A stretch of 39,127 nucleotides of DNA from an uncultured Corynebacterium sp. (GCF_945649885.1 NZ_CALZFS010000010.1:1-39127); one strand, 5' to 3'. Shown: positions 24,421 to 33,986, numbered from the stretch's first letter. Notes: generated by a model not told the origin, from the sequence alone. Numbers and translations are program-made.

Positions 24421-25611
24421 ATGGAGCTATTGGAAGGCACGCTACGCGCCTACCCGTGGGGCTCACGAACCCTGATTCCAGAACTGCGTGGATTGGATTC
24501 CCCGGTCAGCAGGCCGGAAGCTGAAGTCTGGTTCGGTGCGCACCCGGGTGCTCCCTCCACCATCAACGGCACTGCCCTCACTGAACTCATTGCAGAAAAC
24601 CCCGTGGACATGCTCGGTGAGCGTGTAGCTGGGCAGTTCGATGGACAGCTGCCGTTTCTGTTGAAGATTCTGGCTGCAGGTGCGCCCCTGTCCCTCCAGG
24701 CACACCCTTCTCTGGAGCAGGCCAAAGAAGGCTATGCCCGCGAGAATGAGGCCGGGATTGAGCTCAATGCCAGTAACCGGAATTACCGCGACGCTAATCA
24801 CAAGCCGGAACTGATCGTCGCACTCACCGATTTCATCGCCATGGCAGGCTTCCGGCCATTGGCCAAGACCATGGAGATCTTCGACGCCCTGGAGTGCCAC
24901 GAACTCGATCACTACCGCAGCATGCTCGCGGTGGAGAACGAGGAGGAAAGCCTGCGCGCACTGTTCACCACCTGGATTACAATCCCGGTGGGCAAGCGCC
25001 ATGAACTTATCAACGCCATCCTCGTCTCCTCCCAGCGCTACCTGGACACCGGTACCAATGAAGACACCAAGTTCGTCCTCTCCCACATCATCGACCTCAA
25101 TGACCGCTACCCAGGAGATGTGGGCGTGCTCGGAGCACTCCTGCTCAACTTCTATCAACTCAAGCCGGGCGAGGGCATCTACTTGGATGCCGGCAACCTC
25201 CATGCCTATATCTCAGGGCTTGGAGTGGAAATCATGGCCAACTCCGACAACGTGCTCCGTGGCGGACTGACCTCCAAATACGTTGATGTTCCAGAACTTG
25301 TCCGTGTCCTGAACTTTAAGTCCCTGGACAACGCCATCGTTGATTCAGTCACCGAGGGAACTGTCCACCACTACCCGGTGCCGATCACTGAGTTCACCAT
25401 GGACCGTGTCCGCCTGGGTGGTGTCCATGAGGCTGAACACGACGGCCCCATGATCATCCTGTGCACCGAGTCCACCACTACACCGGTCACCCTGGAACAC
25501 GATGGTCAGTTTCTGGAGCTGACCGCCGGTTACGCCGTCTGGGTTCCTGCCTCCGATGGTGTCGTGCAGATCTCCGGCGAAGGTGCGGAAGTATTCATCG
25601 CCACCGTGTAG
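24421..25611 (+). CDS. manA: Mannose-6-phosphate isomerase ManA (type I)
   Basis: This 396-residue zinc enzyme interconverts fructose-6- and mannose-6-phosphate, the entry to GDP-mannose. The cupin metal site is visible: LSLQAHPS (Gln and His, about 92-99), NHKPELIVAL (Glu about 126) and AGNLHAYISGLGVEIMANSD, followed by the catalytic Arg region NVLRGGLTSKYVDVPEL. Length is normal for type I PMI. The ATG follows the upstream TAA with no gap and there is no separate ribosome site, consistent with translational coupling to the TobH-like gene. A strong terminator follows. Confidence 0.95.
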   Translation: MELLEGTLRAYPWGSRTLIPELRGLDSPVSRPEAEVWFGAHPGAPSTINGTALTELIAENPVDMLGERVAGQFDGQLPFLLKILAAGAPLSLQAHPSLEQAKEGYARENEAGIELNASNRNYRDANHKPELIVALTDFIAMAGFRPLAKTMEIFDALECHELDHYRSMLAVENEEESLRALFTTWITIPVGKRHELINAILVSSQRYLDTGTNEDTKFVLSHIIDLNDRYPGDVGVLGALLLNFYQLKPGEGIYLDAGNLHAYISGLGVEIMANSDNVLRGGLTSKYVDVPELVRVLNFKSLDNAIVDSVTEGTVHHYPVPITEFTMDRVRLGGVHEAEHDGPMIILCTESTTTPVTLEHDGQFLELTAGYAVWVPASDGVVQISGEGAEVFIATV

Positions 25612-25631
25612 GTGCAGAAATACAATGAAAG

Positions 25632-25680
25632 CAGGCCCCACATGCATATCAACAGCATGTGGGGCCTGAGTATTGTTGTT
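25632..25680. terminator. Bidirectional terminator after manA
   Basis: A perfect 14-bp stem (25632-25645/25655-25668) with a 9-nt loop is flanked by T-rich sequence on the plus side (TATTGTTGTT) and by TTTCATTGTATTTC on the minus side. It serves manA and the convergent exported-protein gene. Confidence 0.8.
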
Positions 25681-26580
25681 CTAGTTCAGCGAATCCACGA
25701 GAACATCTGTGTGGTCAGAGGTAAGGGAAGGCTCAACAGATTGAGTTTCCTGGGCTGTTTCCCTCATCTGAGATGTTTCTAAGTTTTCCTCCCCCGCACC
25801 GGGTTCGGAGGGGAGATTCGGATTCAGTGGTGCTGTGGGTTCATCCACGAAATCAGTGGGGGAGGGCTCCACGGTGGCCTCCCCCTGATTGTCACCACCT
25901 GATTGAGATGTGCTGGTGGGGCCGGCAACATCGCCATTATCCGTGGGTGTCGTGGACTCCGTGGGGCCAGTTGGTTCTGTCGGATTGGTGGTTGTTGGCT
26001 CCTCCGGCACCACTGGAGGCTCTGTTTCCTCTGTGTCTTCAGCATCCTCAGTGGCGCTGGTGTCTTCCGGGTCCTCCGTGGGAGTGATCACCGGTGGAGA
26101 GGTGAGCTCCGGGGGAGTGGAGGGGGAGACAGGCTCAGAATCTGTGGGACGCGGCTCAGTGCTGGGGGATTCATCCGGTCCGGGGGAGGTGCTGCGGTCA
26201 GGTTCATCCACCGGGGCACCTGTTGGAGTCTCCGGGGGTGCCTGGACGGTGGTGCTGTCCACCGGCTCCGGGGCGGTGGTCCGCGATGGTCGGGTCCCGG
26301 TGTTGGGGCGCACATAGGCATTCGGTGGGAGGTAGGGATCGGCGGTGTCGACTGCCGCCAAAACCTGGTTGTTCGGGTCGGGGTCTTCTTCTGTCGGGGG
26401 TTCGCTACCTGGGGTTTCAAAGTGCGCCGGGGCTGGGGTGGTCGAGGCGGTGGTGTGCATGGCAATATCAAGGGTGGGTCGGGCCGGGCTTGATGTCTGC
26501 CATACGGTGAAACCCAATGCGGTGGCGCCGATGCAGCCAACGACGATGAAGGTGAGAGCTTTGAGCTTCTCAGATTTCAT
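25681..26580 (-). CDS. Exported Pro/Thr/Glu-rich low-complexity protein
   Basis: The 299-residue product begins with a basic N-terminus and a single hydrophobic segment (about residues 8-25, ALTFIVVGCIGATALGFTV). The V-V-G-C could be a poor lipobox, but a membrane anchor is likelier. Nearly all the rest (about 30-280) is disordered, rich in Pro, Thr, Ser, Glu and Asp, with short repeated TTxPTEPT-, TEDPEDT- and STTP-type elements. Only QVLAAVDTADPYLPPNAYVRP looks structured. It resembles wall-spanning mucin-like stalks and is a plausible O-mannosylation target, given the GDP-mannose genes next door. GGAGG precedes the ATG. No catalytic domain is present. Confidence 0.75.
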   Translation of the reverse strand: MKSEKLKALTFIVVGCIGATALGFTVWQTSSPARPTLDIAMHTTASTTPAPAHFETPGSEPPTEEDPDPNNQVLAAVDTADPYLPPNAYVRPNTGTRPSRTTAPEPVDSTTVQAPPETPTGAPVDEPDRSTSPGPDESPSTEPRPTDSEPVSPSTPPELTSPPVITPTEDPEDTSATEDAEDTEETEPPVVPEEPTTTNPTEPTGPTESTTPTDNGDVAGPTSTSQSGGDNQGEATVEPSPTDFVDEPTAPLNPNLPSEPGAGEENLETSQMRETAQETQSVEPSLTSDHTDVLVDSLN

Positions 26581-26621
26581 CCGCTGGTCCTCCGATGTCG
26601 AATAGTGTGAAAAAGTTCAAA

Positions 26622-26638
26622 AGTAACAAGTCAGTAAC
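26622..26638. repeat. AGTAAC direct repeat upstream of exported protein gene
   Basis: AGTAAC occurs at 26622-26627 and 26633-26638, so GTAAC is repeated with a 6-nt spacer, 43-58 nt before the ATG at 26580. From memory, MtrA sites in actinobacteria are direct repeats of GTNAC-type half-sites. Confidence 0.45.
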
Positions 26639-26788
26639 GACGGTATCACGTTCTGGCCTTCTTGAATAGATAGGTTAAGAAACATATGTGAATTACCGCA
26701 TGACTAATGAGGGTTTCCGATTGGTGAAACTTAAAGGTTCTACAAAAATCTCACTGGATGTACAGCGAGACTGGAAGGGTTTATAGAT

Positions 26789-27142
26789 ATGGGCGCGTGG
26801 GATGACTCCATCCTCACTGAAGAAATCAACGTTGATTTTCTTGATGAGATCGCAGAGCTCGACGACGACAATATTCTTGAGGCGCTCGAAGATGCCTGCC
26901 TCCTGGTGATCAACCAGGACAAGGCAACCGAGGACGAGCACCTCAACGGCCAGGCTGCAGCAACCATCGCAGCCATCCTCGCTGGCGCTCCTTACTCCGC
27001 CGGTCAGGTCCTGGAGACCTACCCCTTCATCCGCAACCTCATGGGTGAAGGCTCAGAAACTCTCCGTGCCTCTGCCACCAAGGTTCTGGAAGAAGCCGAC
27101 GTGGACTATGATCTCGAGGCCTACCTGGAAGCACTTACCTAG
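26789..27142 (+). CDS. DUF4259 domain protein
   Basis: This 117-residue acidic protein opens with MGAWDDSILTEEINVDFLDE, close to the canonical DUF4259 start (MGAWG-x-[N/S]), and continues with helices rich in Asp/Glu/Ala (DDDNILEALEDACLLVI, NGQAAATIAAILAGAPY). It is probably an all-helical cytoplasmic protein. Its function is unknown; some relatives lie near toxin or immunity genes, but nothing here suggests that. A GGAAGGG site about 10 nt upstream supports the ATG. It is divergent from the Pro/Thr-rich gene and 195 nt before sahH. Confidence 0.78.
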   Translation: MGAWDDSILTEEINVDFLDEIAELDDDNILEALEDACLLVINQDKATEDEHLNGQAAATIAAILAGAPYSAGQVLETYPFIRNLMGEGSETLRASATKVLEEADVDYDLEAYLEALT

Positions 27143-27163
27143 AAAGCGCATATTCCAGGCGTT

Positions 27164-27217
27164 GCTCCCCTCCAATGGTCCCCGCGGGGATTATCGGAGA
27201 GGGGAGCAGGGCTCCCC
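27164..27217 (+). terminator. Mutually exclusive hairpins before sahH
   Basis: Arm A GCTCCCCTC (27164-27172) pairs with arm B GAGGGGAGC (27199-27207) over 9 bp. Arm B can instead pair with arm C GCTCCCC (27211-27217) in a tight 7-bp hairpin. A CCCCGCGGGG palindrome (27180-27189) lies inside the A-B loop. No T-tract follows. It may end the DUF4259 transcript or regulate readthrough into sahH. Confidence 0.4.
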
Positions 27218-27248
27218 CACCCGGTGGTTGTATCGCAACAACTGCTGA

Positions 27249-27278
27249 TGACCGTGGCCCCACCTGCATGGGTAGAGT
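27249..27278 (+). promoter_or_regulatory. Predicted sahH promoter
   Basis: TGACCG (27249-27254) and TAGAGT (27273-27278) are 18 nt apart and would start an RNA with a leader of about 50 nt. The McbR operator known at sahH in C. glutamicum (TAGAC-N6-GTCTA, from memory) is not visible here. Confidence 0.4.
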
Positions 27279-27337
27279 GTGGATCAGGGTTTTTGAAGAT
27301 TTCAATTTCACAATGTTTATAAGGAGAGTGCCAGGAT

Positions 27338-28774
27338 ATGGCAAAGATCACGGACTTCAAGGTCGCAGATCTGTCCCTCGCGGAAGCTGGTCGTCACCAG
27401 ATCCGTCTTGCAGAGTATGAGATGCCGGGTCTGATGCAGCTGCGCACCGAGTACGCAGAGGAGCAGCCACTCAAGGGCGCTCGTATCGCAGGTTCCATCC
27501 ACATGACGGTGCAGACCGCAGTCCTGATCGAGACCCTGACCGCTCTCGGTGCAGAGGTCCGCTGGGCTTCCTGCAATATCTTCTCCACCCAGGATGAGGC
27601 TGCTGCGGCGATCGTGGTCGGCCAGGGCACCCCGGAGGAGCCACAGGGCGTTCCAGTCTTCGCCTGGAAGGGCGAGACCCTGGAGGAGTACTGGTGGTGC
27701 CTCAACCAGATCTTCACCTGGGAAGGCGAACTGCCGAACATGATCCTCGATGACGGCGGCGACGCCACCATGGCCGTCATCCGGGGCCGTGACTACGAAA
27801 AGGCCGGCGTCGTGCCGGAACCTGAAGCCAATGACTCCGATGAGTACGTGGCCTTCCTCGGCATGCTGCGTGAAGTTCTTGCAGAAGAGCCGAACAAGTG
27901 GACCCAGCTTGCTGAATCCATCAAGGGTGTCACCGAAGAAACCACCACCGGTGTCCACCGCCTGTACCACTTCGCTGAAGAAGGCGTCCTGCCTTTCCCG
28001 GCGATGAACGTCAACGACGCGGTCACCAAGTCCAAGTTCGACAACAAATACGGCACCCGCCACTCCCTGCTCGATGGCATCAACCGTGCCACTGACATGC
28101 TCATGGGTGGCAAGAGCATCCTGGTCTGTGGTTACGGCGACGTGGGCAAGGGTTGCGCTGAGGCCTTCGCCGGCCAGGGCGCACGTGTCAAGGTCACCGA
28201 GGCCGACCCGATCAACGCCCTCCAGGCACTGATGGACGGTTTCTCCGTGGTTACCGTTGATGAGGCGATCGCTGAAGCCGATATCGTCATCACCGCAACC
28301 GGCAACAAGGACATCATCTCCTATGAGCAGATGCTCATGATGAAGGACCACGCCCTGCTGGGCAACATCGGTCACTTCGACAACGAGATCGATATGCATT
28401 CCCTGTTCCACCGCGATGACGTGGTACGCACCAACATCAAGCCACAGGTGGATGAGTTCACCTTCTCCAACGGCAAGTCCATCATCGTGCTGTCTGAGGG
28501 ACGTCTGCTCAACCTGGGCAACGCCACCGGCCACCCGAGCTTCGTCATGTCTACCTCCTTCGCGGACCAGACCATCGCGCAGATCGAACTGTTCCAAAAT
28601 AAGGGACAGTACGAGAACGAGGTTTACCGACTGCCGAAGATCCTCGATGAGAAGGTCGCACGCATCCACGTGGAGGCACTTGGCGGACAGCTCACCGAGC
28701 TGACCAAGGAGCAGGCAGAATACATTGGTGTGGACGTTGCCGGGCCATTCAAGCCGGAGCACTACCGCTACTAA
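27338..28774 (+). CDS. sahH: S-adenosylhomocysteine hydrolase SahH
   Basis: The 478-residue NAD-dependent enzyme cleaves S-adenosylhomocysteine to adenosine and homocysteine, keeping methyl transfer going and feeding methionine synthesis. It shows [20 protein letters not shown], the [13 protein letters not shown] substrate region, the Rossmann loop [20 protein letters not shown] (about 265-285), TATGNKDII and [11 protein letters not shown]. The C-terminus ends in the family KPEHYRY with its NAD-contacting Lys and Tyr. An insertion near residue 150-190 ([20 protein letters not shown]) is typical of the long bacterial form. The ATG has AAGGAG upstream. Its TAA overlaps the tmk ATG by one base. 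Confidence 0.97.
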   Translation: MAKITDFKVADLSLAEAGRHQIRLAEYEMPGLMQLRTEYAEEQPLKGARIAGSIHMTVQTAVLIETLTALGAEVRWASCNIFSTQDEAAAAIVVGQGTPEEPQGVPVFAWKGETLEEYWWCLNQIFTWEGELPNMILDDGGDATMAVIRGRDYEKAGVVPEPEANDSDEYVAFLGMLREVLAEEPNKWTQLAESIKGVTEETTTGVHRLYHFAEEGVLPFPAMNVNDAVTKSKFDNKYGTRHSLLDGINRATDMLMGGKSILVCGYGDVGKGCAEAFAGQGARVKVTEADPINALQALMDGFSVVTVDEAIAEADIVITATGNKDIISYEQMLMMKDHALLGNIGHFDNEIDMHSLFHRDDVVRTNIKPQVDEFTFSNGKSIIVLSEGRLLNLGNATGHPSFVMSTSFADQTIAQIELFQNKGQYENEVYRLPKILDEKVARIHVEALGGQLTELTKEQAEYIGVDVAGPFKPEHYRY

Positions 28775-29385
28775 TGATCGTCTGCATTGAGGGTATCGAT
28801 GGCGCCGGCAAGAACACACTGGTCCGTGCTTTGACCGAGCGCATCGACGCCCGCGTTCTCGCCTTTCCACGTTATGACACGTCGATACACGCCCAGCTGG
28901 CCGCGGAGGCACTCCACGGCCGCATGGGCGACCTCACCGACAGTGCGCACGCCATGGCCACCCTGTTTGCCCTGGACCGCCATGGTGCGCTGGATGAGCT
29001 GAGCAAACCCGACCTGATCCTGCTTGACCGTTATGTGGCCTCCAACGCCGCCTACACCGCGGCCCGTCTGCGTGATGACGCCGCGGCCGACTGGGTGGCC
29101 GAACTTGAGTTCGGACGTCTCAGCCTGCCGAAGCCGGCCCTGCAGATCCTGCTGGACACCCCAGCTGAGCTGGCGCAGGAGCGGGCCAGGCGTCGAGAAG
29201 CATCTGATGCCTCCCGCACCCGGGACCGCTATGAAACCGACTCGGACCTGCAGGAGCGCACCGCAGACCAGTACCGCCGCCTGGCGTCAATGGAGTGGCA
29301 GTCGCCCTGGATCGTGGCTGCCCCCGAAGAAGACCCCGGCCATGTCGCCACCAGAATCGTGGAGTTCCTGGGTAATATGAATTAA
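28774..29385 (+). CDS. tmk: Thymidylate kinase Tmk
   Basis: This 203-residue kinase phosphorylates dTMP to dTDP. The P-loop EGIDGAGKNTL (residues 6-16) is followed by the DRY motif LLDRYVASNAAY (about 86-97) and the lid region with REASDASRTRDRYE. The P-loop has Asn where Ser/Thr/Lys is more common (GKNT), as in mycobacterial Tmk. The start codon overlaps the sahH stop (TAATG), so translation is coupled, and mtrA follows after 23 nt. The sahH-tmk-mtrA-mtrB-lpqB order is conserved in mycobacteria. Confidence 0.95.
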   Translation: MIVCIEGIDGAGKNTLVRALTERIDARVLAFPRYDTSIHAQLAAEALHGRMGDLTDSAHAMATLFALDRHGALDELSKPDLILLDRYVASNAAYTAARLRDDAAADWVAELEFGRLSLPKPALQILLDTPAELAQERARRREASDASRTRDRYETDSDLQERTADQYRRLASMEWQSPWIVAAPEEDPGHVATRIVEFLGNMN

Positions 29386-29408
29386 CCCGTCTAGCTGGAA
29401 GGTTTCTC

Positions 29409-30089
29409 ATGCCGCAGAAAATTCTCGTCGTTGATGATGATCCCGCGATCTCAGAGATGTTGACCATCGTGCTAAGTGCCGAAGGTTTTGACACCGTTGC
29501 CGTCACAGATGGTGCGCTCGCCGTGGAAACCGCCCAGCGGGAACACCCCGATCTCATCCTCCTCGACCTGATGCTTCCCGGCATGAACGGCATCGATATC
29601 TGCCGTGCCATCCGCCAGGAATCCGCGGTTCCCATCATCATGCTCACCGCCAAGACCGATACTGTTGATGTGGTGCTCGGACTGGAATCCGGTGCGGATG
29701 ACTATGTGAACAAGCCTTTCAAGGCCAAGGAACTGGTGGCGCGCATCCGGGCGCGTCTGCGCCGCACCGATGATGAGCCCGCCGAGACCCTCGAGGTCGG
29801 CGATCTCAGCATCGATGTCCCCGGACACACCGTCAAGCGTGGTGATGAAGAGATCTCGCTGACCCCACTGGAGTTCGATCTCCTCCTGGAACTGGCACGT
29901 AAGCCACAGCAGGTATTCACCCGCGAAGAGCTCCTGGGTAAAGTGTGGGGATACCGACATGCCTCCGACACCCGCCTGGTCAACGTCCACGTTCAGCGGC
30001 TCCGCGCCAAGATCGAAAAGGATCCGGAGAACCCACAAATCGTTCTCACGGTCCGTGGTGTCGGTTATAAAACCGGTCTTGCTGACTAA
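29409..30089 (+). CDS. mtrA: Response regulator MtrA
   Basis: This 226-residue OmpR/PhoB-type regulator controls cell wall, division and osmoprotection genes. The receiver domain has the acidic pocket VVDDDP (7-12), the phosphoacceptor Asp53 in LLDLMLPG, Thr80 and Lys102 (NKPFKAKEL). The C-terminal winged helix (about 130-226) contains ISLTPLEFDLLLELARKP, the recognition region ASDTRLVNVHVQRLRAKIE and TVRGVGYKTG. GGAAGG precedes the ATG. The partner kinase MtrB and the lipoprotein LpqB follow directly. Confidence 0.96.
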   Translation: MPQKILVVDDDPAISEMLTIVLSAEGFDTVAVTDGALAVETAQREHPDLILLDLMLPGMNGIDICRAIRQESAVPIIMLTAKTDTVDVVLGLESGADDYVNKPFKAKELVARIRARLRRTDDEPAETLEVGDLSIDVPGHTVKRGDEEISLTPLEFDLLLELARKPQQVFTREELLGKVWGYRHASDTRLVNVHVQRLRAKIEKDPENPQIVLTVRGVGYKTGLAD

Positions 30090-30154
30090 CGCACGATAAA
30101 AAAGAGGGGCAGTTTCCCATTCTGACCTGGCTCAAGCGACTTCGTCACCGCTTC

Positions 30155-31690
30155 ATGGACATGTGGCGGACCTCCCTCCAGGTCCGCGTGCTCGGCTCCA
30201 TCTTCACAGCCTCGGCTGTTGTGATGCTGCTGCTCGGGCTCGGCATGATCACGGTGTTCACCCAACGACTGGTCGACCAGAAAATCGACATTGCCAACTC
30301 TGAGATCGACCGTGCCCGGGTTGTCGTGGAGGAACAGATCGCCGCATCCGGAACATCCAGTTCCGTGCAACTGCGTGTGAACTCCGCCCGTGCCGCACTG
30401 TCCAGTCTGGGCAGTGTGAGCAGTGGGGCGGACCTCAGCGCCGCCTATGAACCCGTGGTGGTGGTCGATGGTGAGGAAGAGGTGATTGTCTCCCCGGAGG
30501 GCTACCGCATTCCTGATCGGTTGCGGTATTTCGTCTCCCAGGACCAGGTGTCCTACCAGTTCAGCACCATTGGCCAGGGTGGTGGGGAATCCTATAACGC
30601 ACTGGTGATCGGCACGCCCACGGAAAGTGACATCCCGGGGCTCCAGGTCTATCTGGTCTTCTCCATGGAAAACGATGAAGCCTCCCTGGCACTCATGCGT
30701 GGTCTGCTGTCTGCTGCGCTGGTGATCGTGGTGGTCCTGCTCGTCGGCATCGCCTGGCTGGCCACCCAGCAGGTCACCGCCCCCGTGAGATCCGCCAGCC
30801 GTATCGCGGAACGCTTCGCCCAGGGCAAGTTGCGGGAACGCATGGTGGTTGACGGCGAAGACGAGATGGCACGACTGGCCATGAGTTTCAACGCCATGGC
30901 TGAGTCACTGTCCGCCCAGATCCGCCAACTTGAAGAATATGGCAACCTGCAACGGCAGTTCACCTCCGATGTCTCCCATGAGTTGCGCACACCCTTGACC
31001 ACGGTCCGCATGGCTGCTGACCTGATCGCCGATAATGATGAGGAACTCTCACCGGCTGCCCGACGCGCCAGCCAGTTGATGAACCGTGAACTCGACCGTT
31101 TTGAAAGCCTGCTGGGGGATCTTCTGGAGATCTCCCGCCACGACGCTGGTGTGGCAGACCTGTCCACGGCCACCCATGATGTCCGCAGCCCTGTGACCTC
31201 AGCGATTCAGCAGGTCACCGTACTGGCCGAGGAACTTGATGTACCCCTGGACATCAACCTGCCGGATGAACCGGTGATGATCAATGGTGATTCCCGTCGT
31301 ATTGAACGCATTGTGCGCAATCTCGTGGCCAACGCCATCGACCATGCCCGCGGCCATCCGGTTCAGATCACGATGGCTGCCTCCGACAAGGCGGTGGCGA
31401 TCGCGGTGACTGACCACGGTGTGGGGCTGAAACCAGGGCAGGAGGAGCTGGTGTTCAACCGCTTCTGGCGTGCGGATCCTTCCCGTGTCCGACATTCCGG
31501 TGGTACCGGCCTGGGGCTGGCGATCGCGCGTGAGGATGCCAACCTCCACGGTGGCACACTGGATGCCGCCGGTAACCTCGGGGTGGGATCGATGTTCCGA
31601 CTGGTCATCCCCCGCGAACCACAGGGGGATTACCGCACCTCACCAATTGAACTTGCAGCCCCCGAACAGCCCTGGGAGGTGGAGGCATGA
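30155..31690 (+). CDS. mtrB: Sensor histidine kinase MtrB
   Basis: This membrane kinase has 511 residues from the first ATG. It has helix 1 (about 11-35), an extracytoplasmic sensor domain (about 36-180), helix 2 ([16 protein letters not shown]), HAMP, the phosphoacceptor His in [18 protein letters not shown], the N box [13 protein letters not shown]1 DHGVGLKPG and G2 [10 protein letters not shown]. It phosphorylates MtrA and, in relatives, is linked to LpqB. The start is doubtful: no ribosome site precedes ATG 30155, but the frame is open to 30086 and GAGGGG at 30104-30109 sits 9 nt before an ATT (30119) and 12 nt before a CTG (30122). The true protein may be about 11-12 residues longer. Confidence 0.93.
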   Translation: MDMWRTSLQVRVLGSIFTASAVVMLLLGLGMITVFTQRLVDQKIDIANSEIDRARVVVEEQIAASGTSSSVQLRVNSARAALSSLGSVSSGADLSAAYEPVVVVDGEEEVIVSPEGYRIPDRLRYFVSQDQVSYQFSTIGQGGGESYNALVIGTPTESDIPGLQVYLVFSMENDEASLALMRGLLSAALVIVVVLLVGIAWLATQQVTAPVRSASRIAERFAQGKLRERMVVDGEDEMARLAMSFNAMAESLSAQIRQLEEYGNLQRQFTSDVSHELRTPLTTVRMAADLIADNDEELSPAARRASQLMNRELDRFESLLGDLLEISRHDAGVADLSTATHDVRSPVTSAIQQVTVLAEELDVPLDINLPDEPVMINGDSRRIERIVRNLVANAIDHARGHPVQITMAASDKAVAIAVTDHGVGLKPGQEELVFNRFWRADPSRVRHSGGTGLGLAIAREDANLHGGTLDAAGNLGVGSMFRLVIPREPQGDYRTSPIELAAPEQPWEVEA

Positions 31691-33378
31691 ATCTGAAGAA
31701 GCTCACCGCAACCCTGACCGTAACCATGTTGGTTGCCGGATGTTCCACCCTGCCCAGTGACACGGACCCACAGGTGCTGCGTTCTTTTGCGGCATCAAAG
31801 AGCATGGAACCGGTGGCCGGTCCTGTGCCGGGGGCAGACCCAGATATCTTGCTCCGTGATTTCTTCAGCGCCGGTGCCTTCCCCACACAGCAGTACCAGG
31901 CCTCACGGGCCTACCTCACCGAGGATGCCGCCAGATCCTGGGATCCCTCGGTGAGTACACGCGTGATCGACCGTGTGGACCTCAATACCCAACCGGGTGC
32001 CACAGAGGATGAACGCCGGATCGTCATCCGTGGCACTCAGGTCGGCACGTTGGGCACCGGTGGGGTGTACCAGCCGGAGAATTCTGAATATTCTGCGGAG
32101 ATTGTGATGGAGCGGGTGAATAATGAGTGGCGCATTGATTCCTTGCCTGATGGGGTGGTGATTGAACGCACCGAGATGCGCAACCATTATTCGCCACACA
32201 ATGTGTACTTCTTCGATCCTTCCGGTGAGGTGTTGGTGGGGGACCGGCGTTGGCTCTACAACGAGATGCAGTCCCTGGACACCACCCTGATGACCCTGCT
32301 GGTGTCCGGACCTTCCCAACATCTATCCCCAGGTGTGGTCAATCAACTACCCGGAGATGCCAGTTTCATCGGCTTCAATGAGGGCGTCTACCAATTCGCC
32401 GGTTTCAGCTCCCTGGGAGACGAGGACCGTCTGAGTTTTGCCGCCCAGGTGGTCTGGACCTTGGCCAATGCGGATATCCCGGGGCCGTATTCCATCACCG
32501 TGGATGGTGCACCACTGGTGGCGGATTTCCCCACCCTTGGCCTGGACGATGTCGCCGAGTACAACCCTGAGGCCTACACCAATGCGGTGTCCACCCTGTT
32601 TTCTTTACGCGATGGCATGGTCTCACGTGTGAGCTCCGGTGCGGTTACGCCACTGCCGGGCTTTTTGGGACAAGGCGATATTGACTCAGTGGCCATCTCC
32701 ACATCTGCGGATGTGGCAGCGGCGGTGCGTGGCGGTGACAATCCAGTGCTCTCCGTCGGGCCACTTGATGGCACAGCCGTCAGCGATGTACTCAGTGCCG
32801 AGACCATCACCCGACCCAGTTTTGAATATTCAGCTAATGCCCTGTGGGCGGTCCTCGACGGCGACACCCCGGTGCGCGTGGCGCGTTCCGCCACCACCGG
32901 TGAGCTTGTCCAGACCGAGGTGGATATCGTCCTGCCGGAGGGCACCAGTGGGGCAATCTCGGAATTCCAGCTCTCCCGCACCGGTGTGCGCGCAGCAATG
33001 ATCATGGACGGACATGTGTATGTGGGCATCGTGACCAGACCGGGTCCGGGGGAGCGTAGGGTCACCAACATCACGGAGGTGGCACCGAGCCTGGGAGACT
33101 CTGCGCTCAGCATCGCCTGGAGGCAGGATGGTTCGCTGCTGGTGGGAACCTCTTTGCCGGAGTTGCCGATCTGGCGGGTTGAACCTGATGGTTCCGCCAC
33201 CAGTGCGCTGCCCAGTGGCAACCTGACCGCCCCGGTGGTCTCGGTGGCCAGTTCCGCCTCCACCGTCTATGCCACCGATGTTCACGCCCTGCTTCATCTA
33301 CCTGCCTCGGATACGACCATCTGGCGTGAGGTCCCGGGCCTGCTTGGTGTGCGCTCGGCTGCGGTTGTGGCCTACTGA
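31687..33378 (+). CDS. lpqB: Lipoprotein LpqB
   Basis: The 563-residue secreted lipoprotein is the accessory partner of MtrB. Its signal peptide ends in the lipobox L-V-A-G-C at Cys19. An N-terminal region (about 40-160) and a GerMN-like sporulation/germination domain (about 190-290, [19 protein letters not shown] then [12 protein letters not shown]) are followed by a C-terminal beta-propeller-like half (about 310-560) with repeated strand and turn segments. The ATG overlaps the mtrB TGA (ATGA), so translation is coupled. In mycobacteria LpqB binds the MtrB sensor domain and affects MtrA phosphorylation; that role is transferred by homology. Confidence 0.94.
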   Translation: MNLKKLTATLTVTMLVAGCSTLPSDTDPQVLRSFAASKSMEPVAGPVPGADPDILLRDFFSAGAFPTQQYQASRAYLTEDAARSWDPSVSTRVIDRVDLNTQPGATEDERRIVIRGTQVGTLGTGGVYQPENSEYSAEIVMERVNNEWRIDSLPDGVVIERTEMRNHYSPHNVYFFDPSGEVLVGDRRWLYNEMQSLDTTLMTLLVSGPSQHLSPGVVNQLPGDASFIGFNEGVYQFAGFSSLGDEDRLSFAAQVVWTLANADIPGPYSITVDGAPLVADFPTLGLDDVAEYNPEAYTNAVSTLFSLRDGMVSRVSSGAVTPLPGFLGQGDIDSVAISTSADVAAAVRGGDNPVLSVGPLDGTAVSDVLSAETITRPSFEYSANALWAVLDGDTPVRVARSATTGELVQTEVDIVLPEGTSGAISEFQLSRTGVRAAMIMDGHVYVGIVTRPGPGERRVTNITEVAPSLGDSALSIAWRQDGSLLVGTSLPELPIWRVEPDGSATSALPSGNLTAPVVSVASSASTVYATDVHALLHLPASDTTIWREVPGLLGVRSAAVVAY

Positions 33379-33379
33379 C

Positions 33380-33973
33380 ATGTTGGAGCTGCTGCTCCCG
33401 AGGTCCTGCGCCGGATGTGGCACGGCGGGGGAATCCCTGTGCGCGCGGTGCCGGGAGGTGTGGCGGGCAACACCACAGCGGATATCGGTGGATGTGGATT
33501 TCCCTGTCTGGTCCTTATCACCCTATGACGGGCCGCACCGTAAGGTGCTCATCGCGATGAAGGAGCGGGGACGACGCGACCTGATCGCGCACGTGGGGGC
33601 GGTGGTCGGGGCGTCGATAAGCTTTCTCCAGGCCCGCGGCGAACTCGAACACGCGGTGACCCTGGTGCCCGCGCCCACGCGTGCGCGCTCACAGCGGTTG
33701 CGTGGCGGCGATCCCGTTGAAGGGGTCTGCCTCAAGACACGCTTATCGACGCTTCCCTGTCTCCGCATCGCCGCCGACACCCCTGATTCTGTCGGGCTGG
33801 GGGCAGTGGCGCGACGTCGGAACATGAAGGTGGAACTGTTGCAGGTTCCGCCCTCTCCCGTGGTGCTCATTGACGATGTGGTGACCACGGGGGCAACCCT
33901 TGCAGCATCTGTGGATATATTGCGTACCGCAGGTGTGCAGGTCAGGGGTGCCCTGACGTACTGCCATGCATGA
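33380..33973 (+). CDS. comF: ComF-family phosphoribosyltransferase-like protein
   Basis: This 197-residue protein starts with a double CxxC zinc-finger region (RSCAGCGTAGESLCARCREVW) and the family LSPYDGPHRKVLIAMKERGRRDL. It ends in the PRPP-binding motif VVLIDDVVTTGATLAAS. ComF proteins are associated with DNA uptake and single-strand handling in competent bacteria; the role in corynebacteria is unknown. I use the ATG 1 nt after the lpqB stop. The frame is open further upstream, but that would lie inside lpqB and precede the zinc finger. No ribosome site is evident, so it is probably translated by coupling. Confidence 0.87.
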   Translation: MLELLLPRSCAGCGTAGESLCARCREVWRATPQRISVDVDFPVWSLSPYDGPHRKVLIAMKERGRRDLIAHVGAVVGASISFLQARGELEHAVTLVPAPTRARSQRLRGGDPVEGVCLKTRLSTLPCLRIAADTPDSVGLGAVARRRNMKVELLQVPPSPVVLIDDVVTTGATLAASVDILRTAGVQVRGALTYCHA

Positions 33974-33986
33974 AAAGGGACCCCTG

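Noticed and set aside
25773..26605. Several plus-strand frames opposite the Pro/Thr-rich gene
   Set aside because: Gly/Val/Trp-rich translations are the expected antisense of Pro/Thr codons; the minus-strand gene has a signal anchor and ribosome site.
27143..27337. McbR operator expected upstream of sahH
   Set aside because: No TAGAC-N6-GTCTA-like dyad could be found in the spacer.
27317..28912. 531-codon open frame on the minus strand opposite sahH
   Set aside because: It is a shadow of sahH codon usage; nothing recognisable in the translation.
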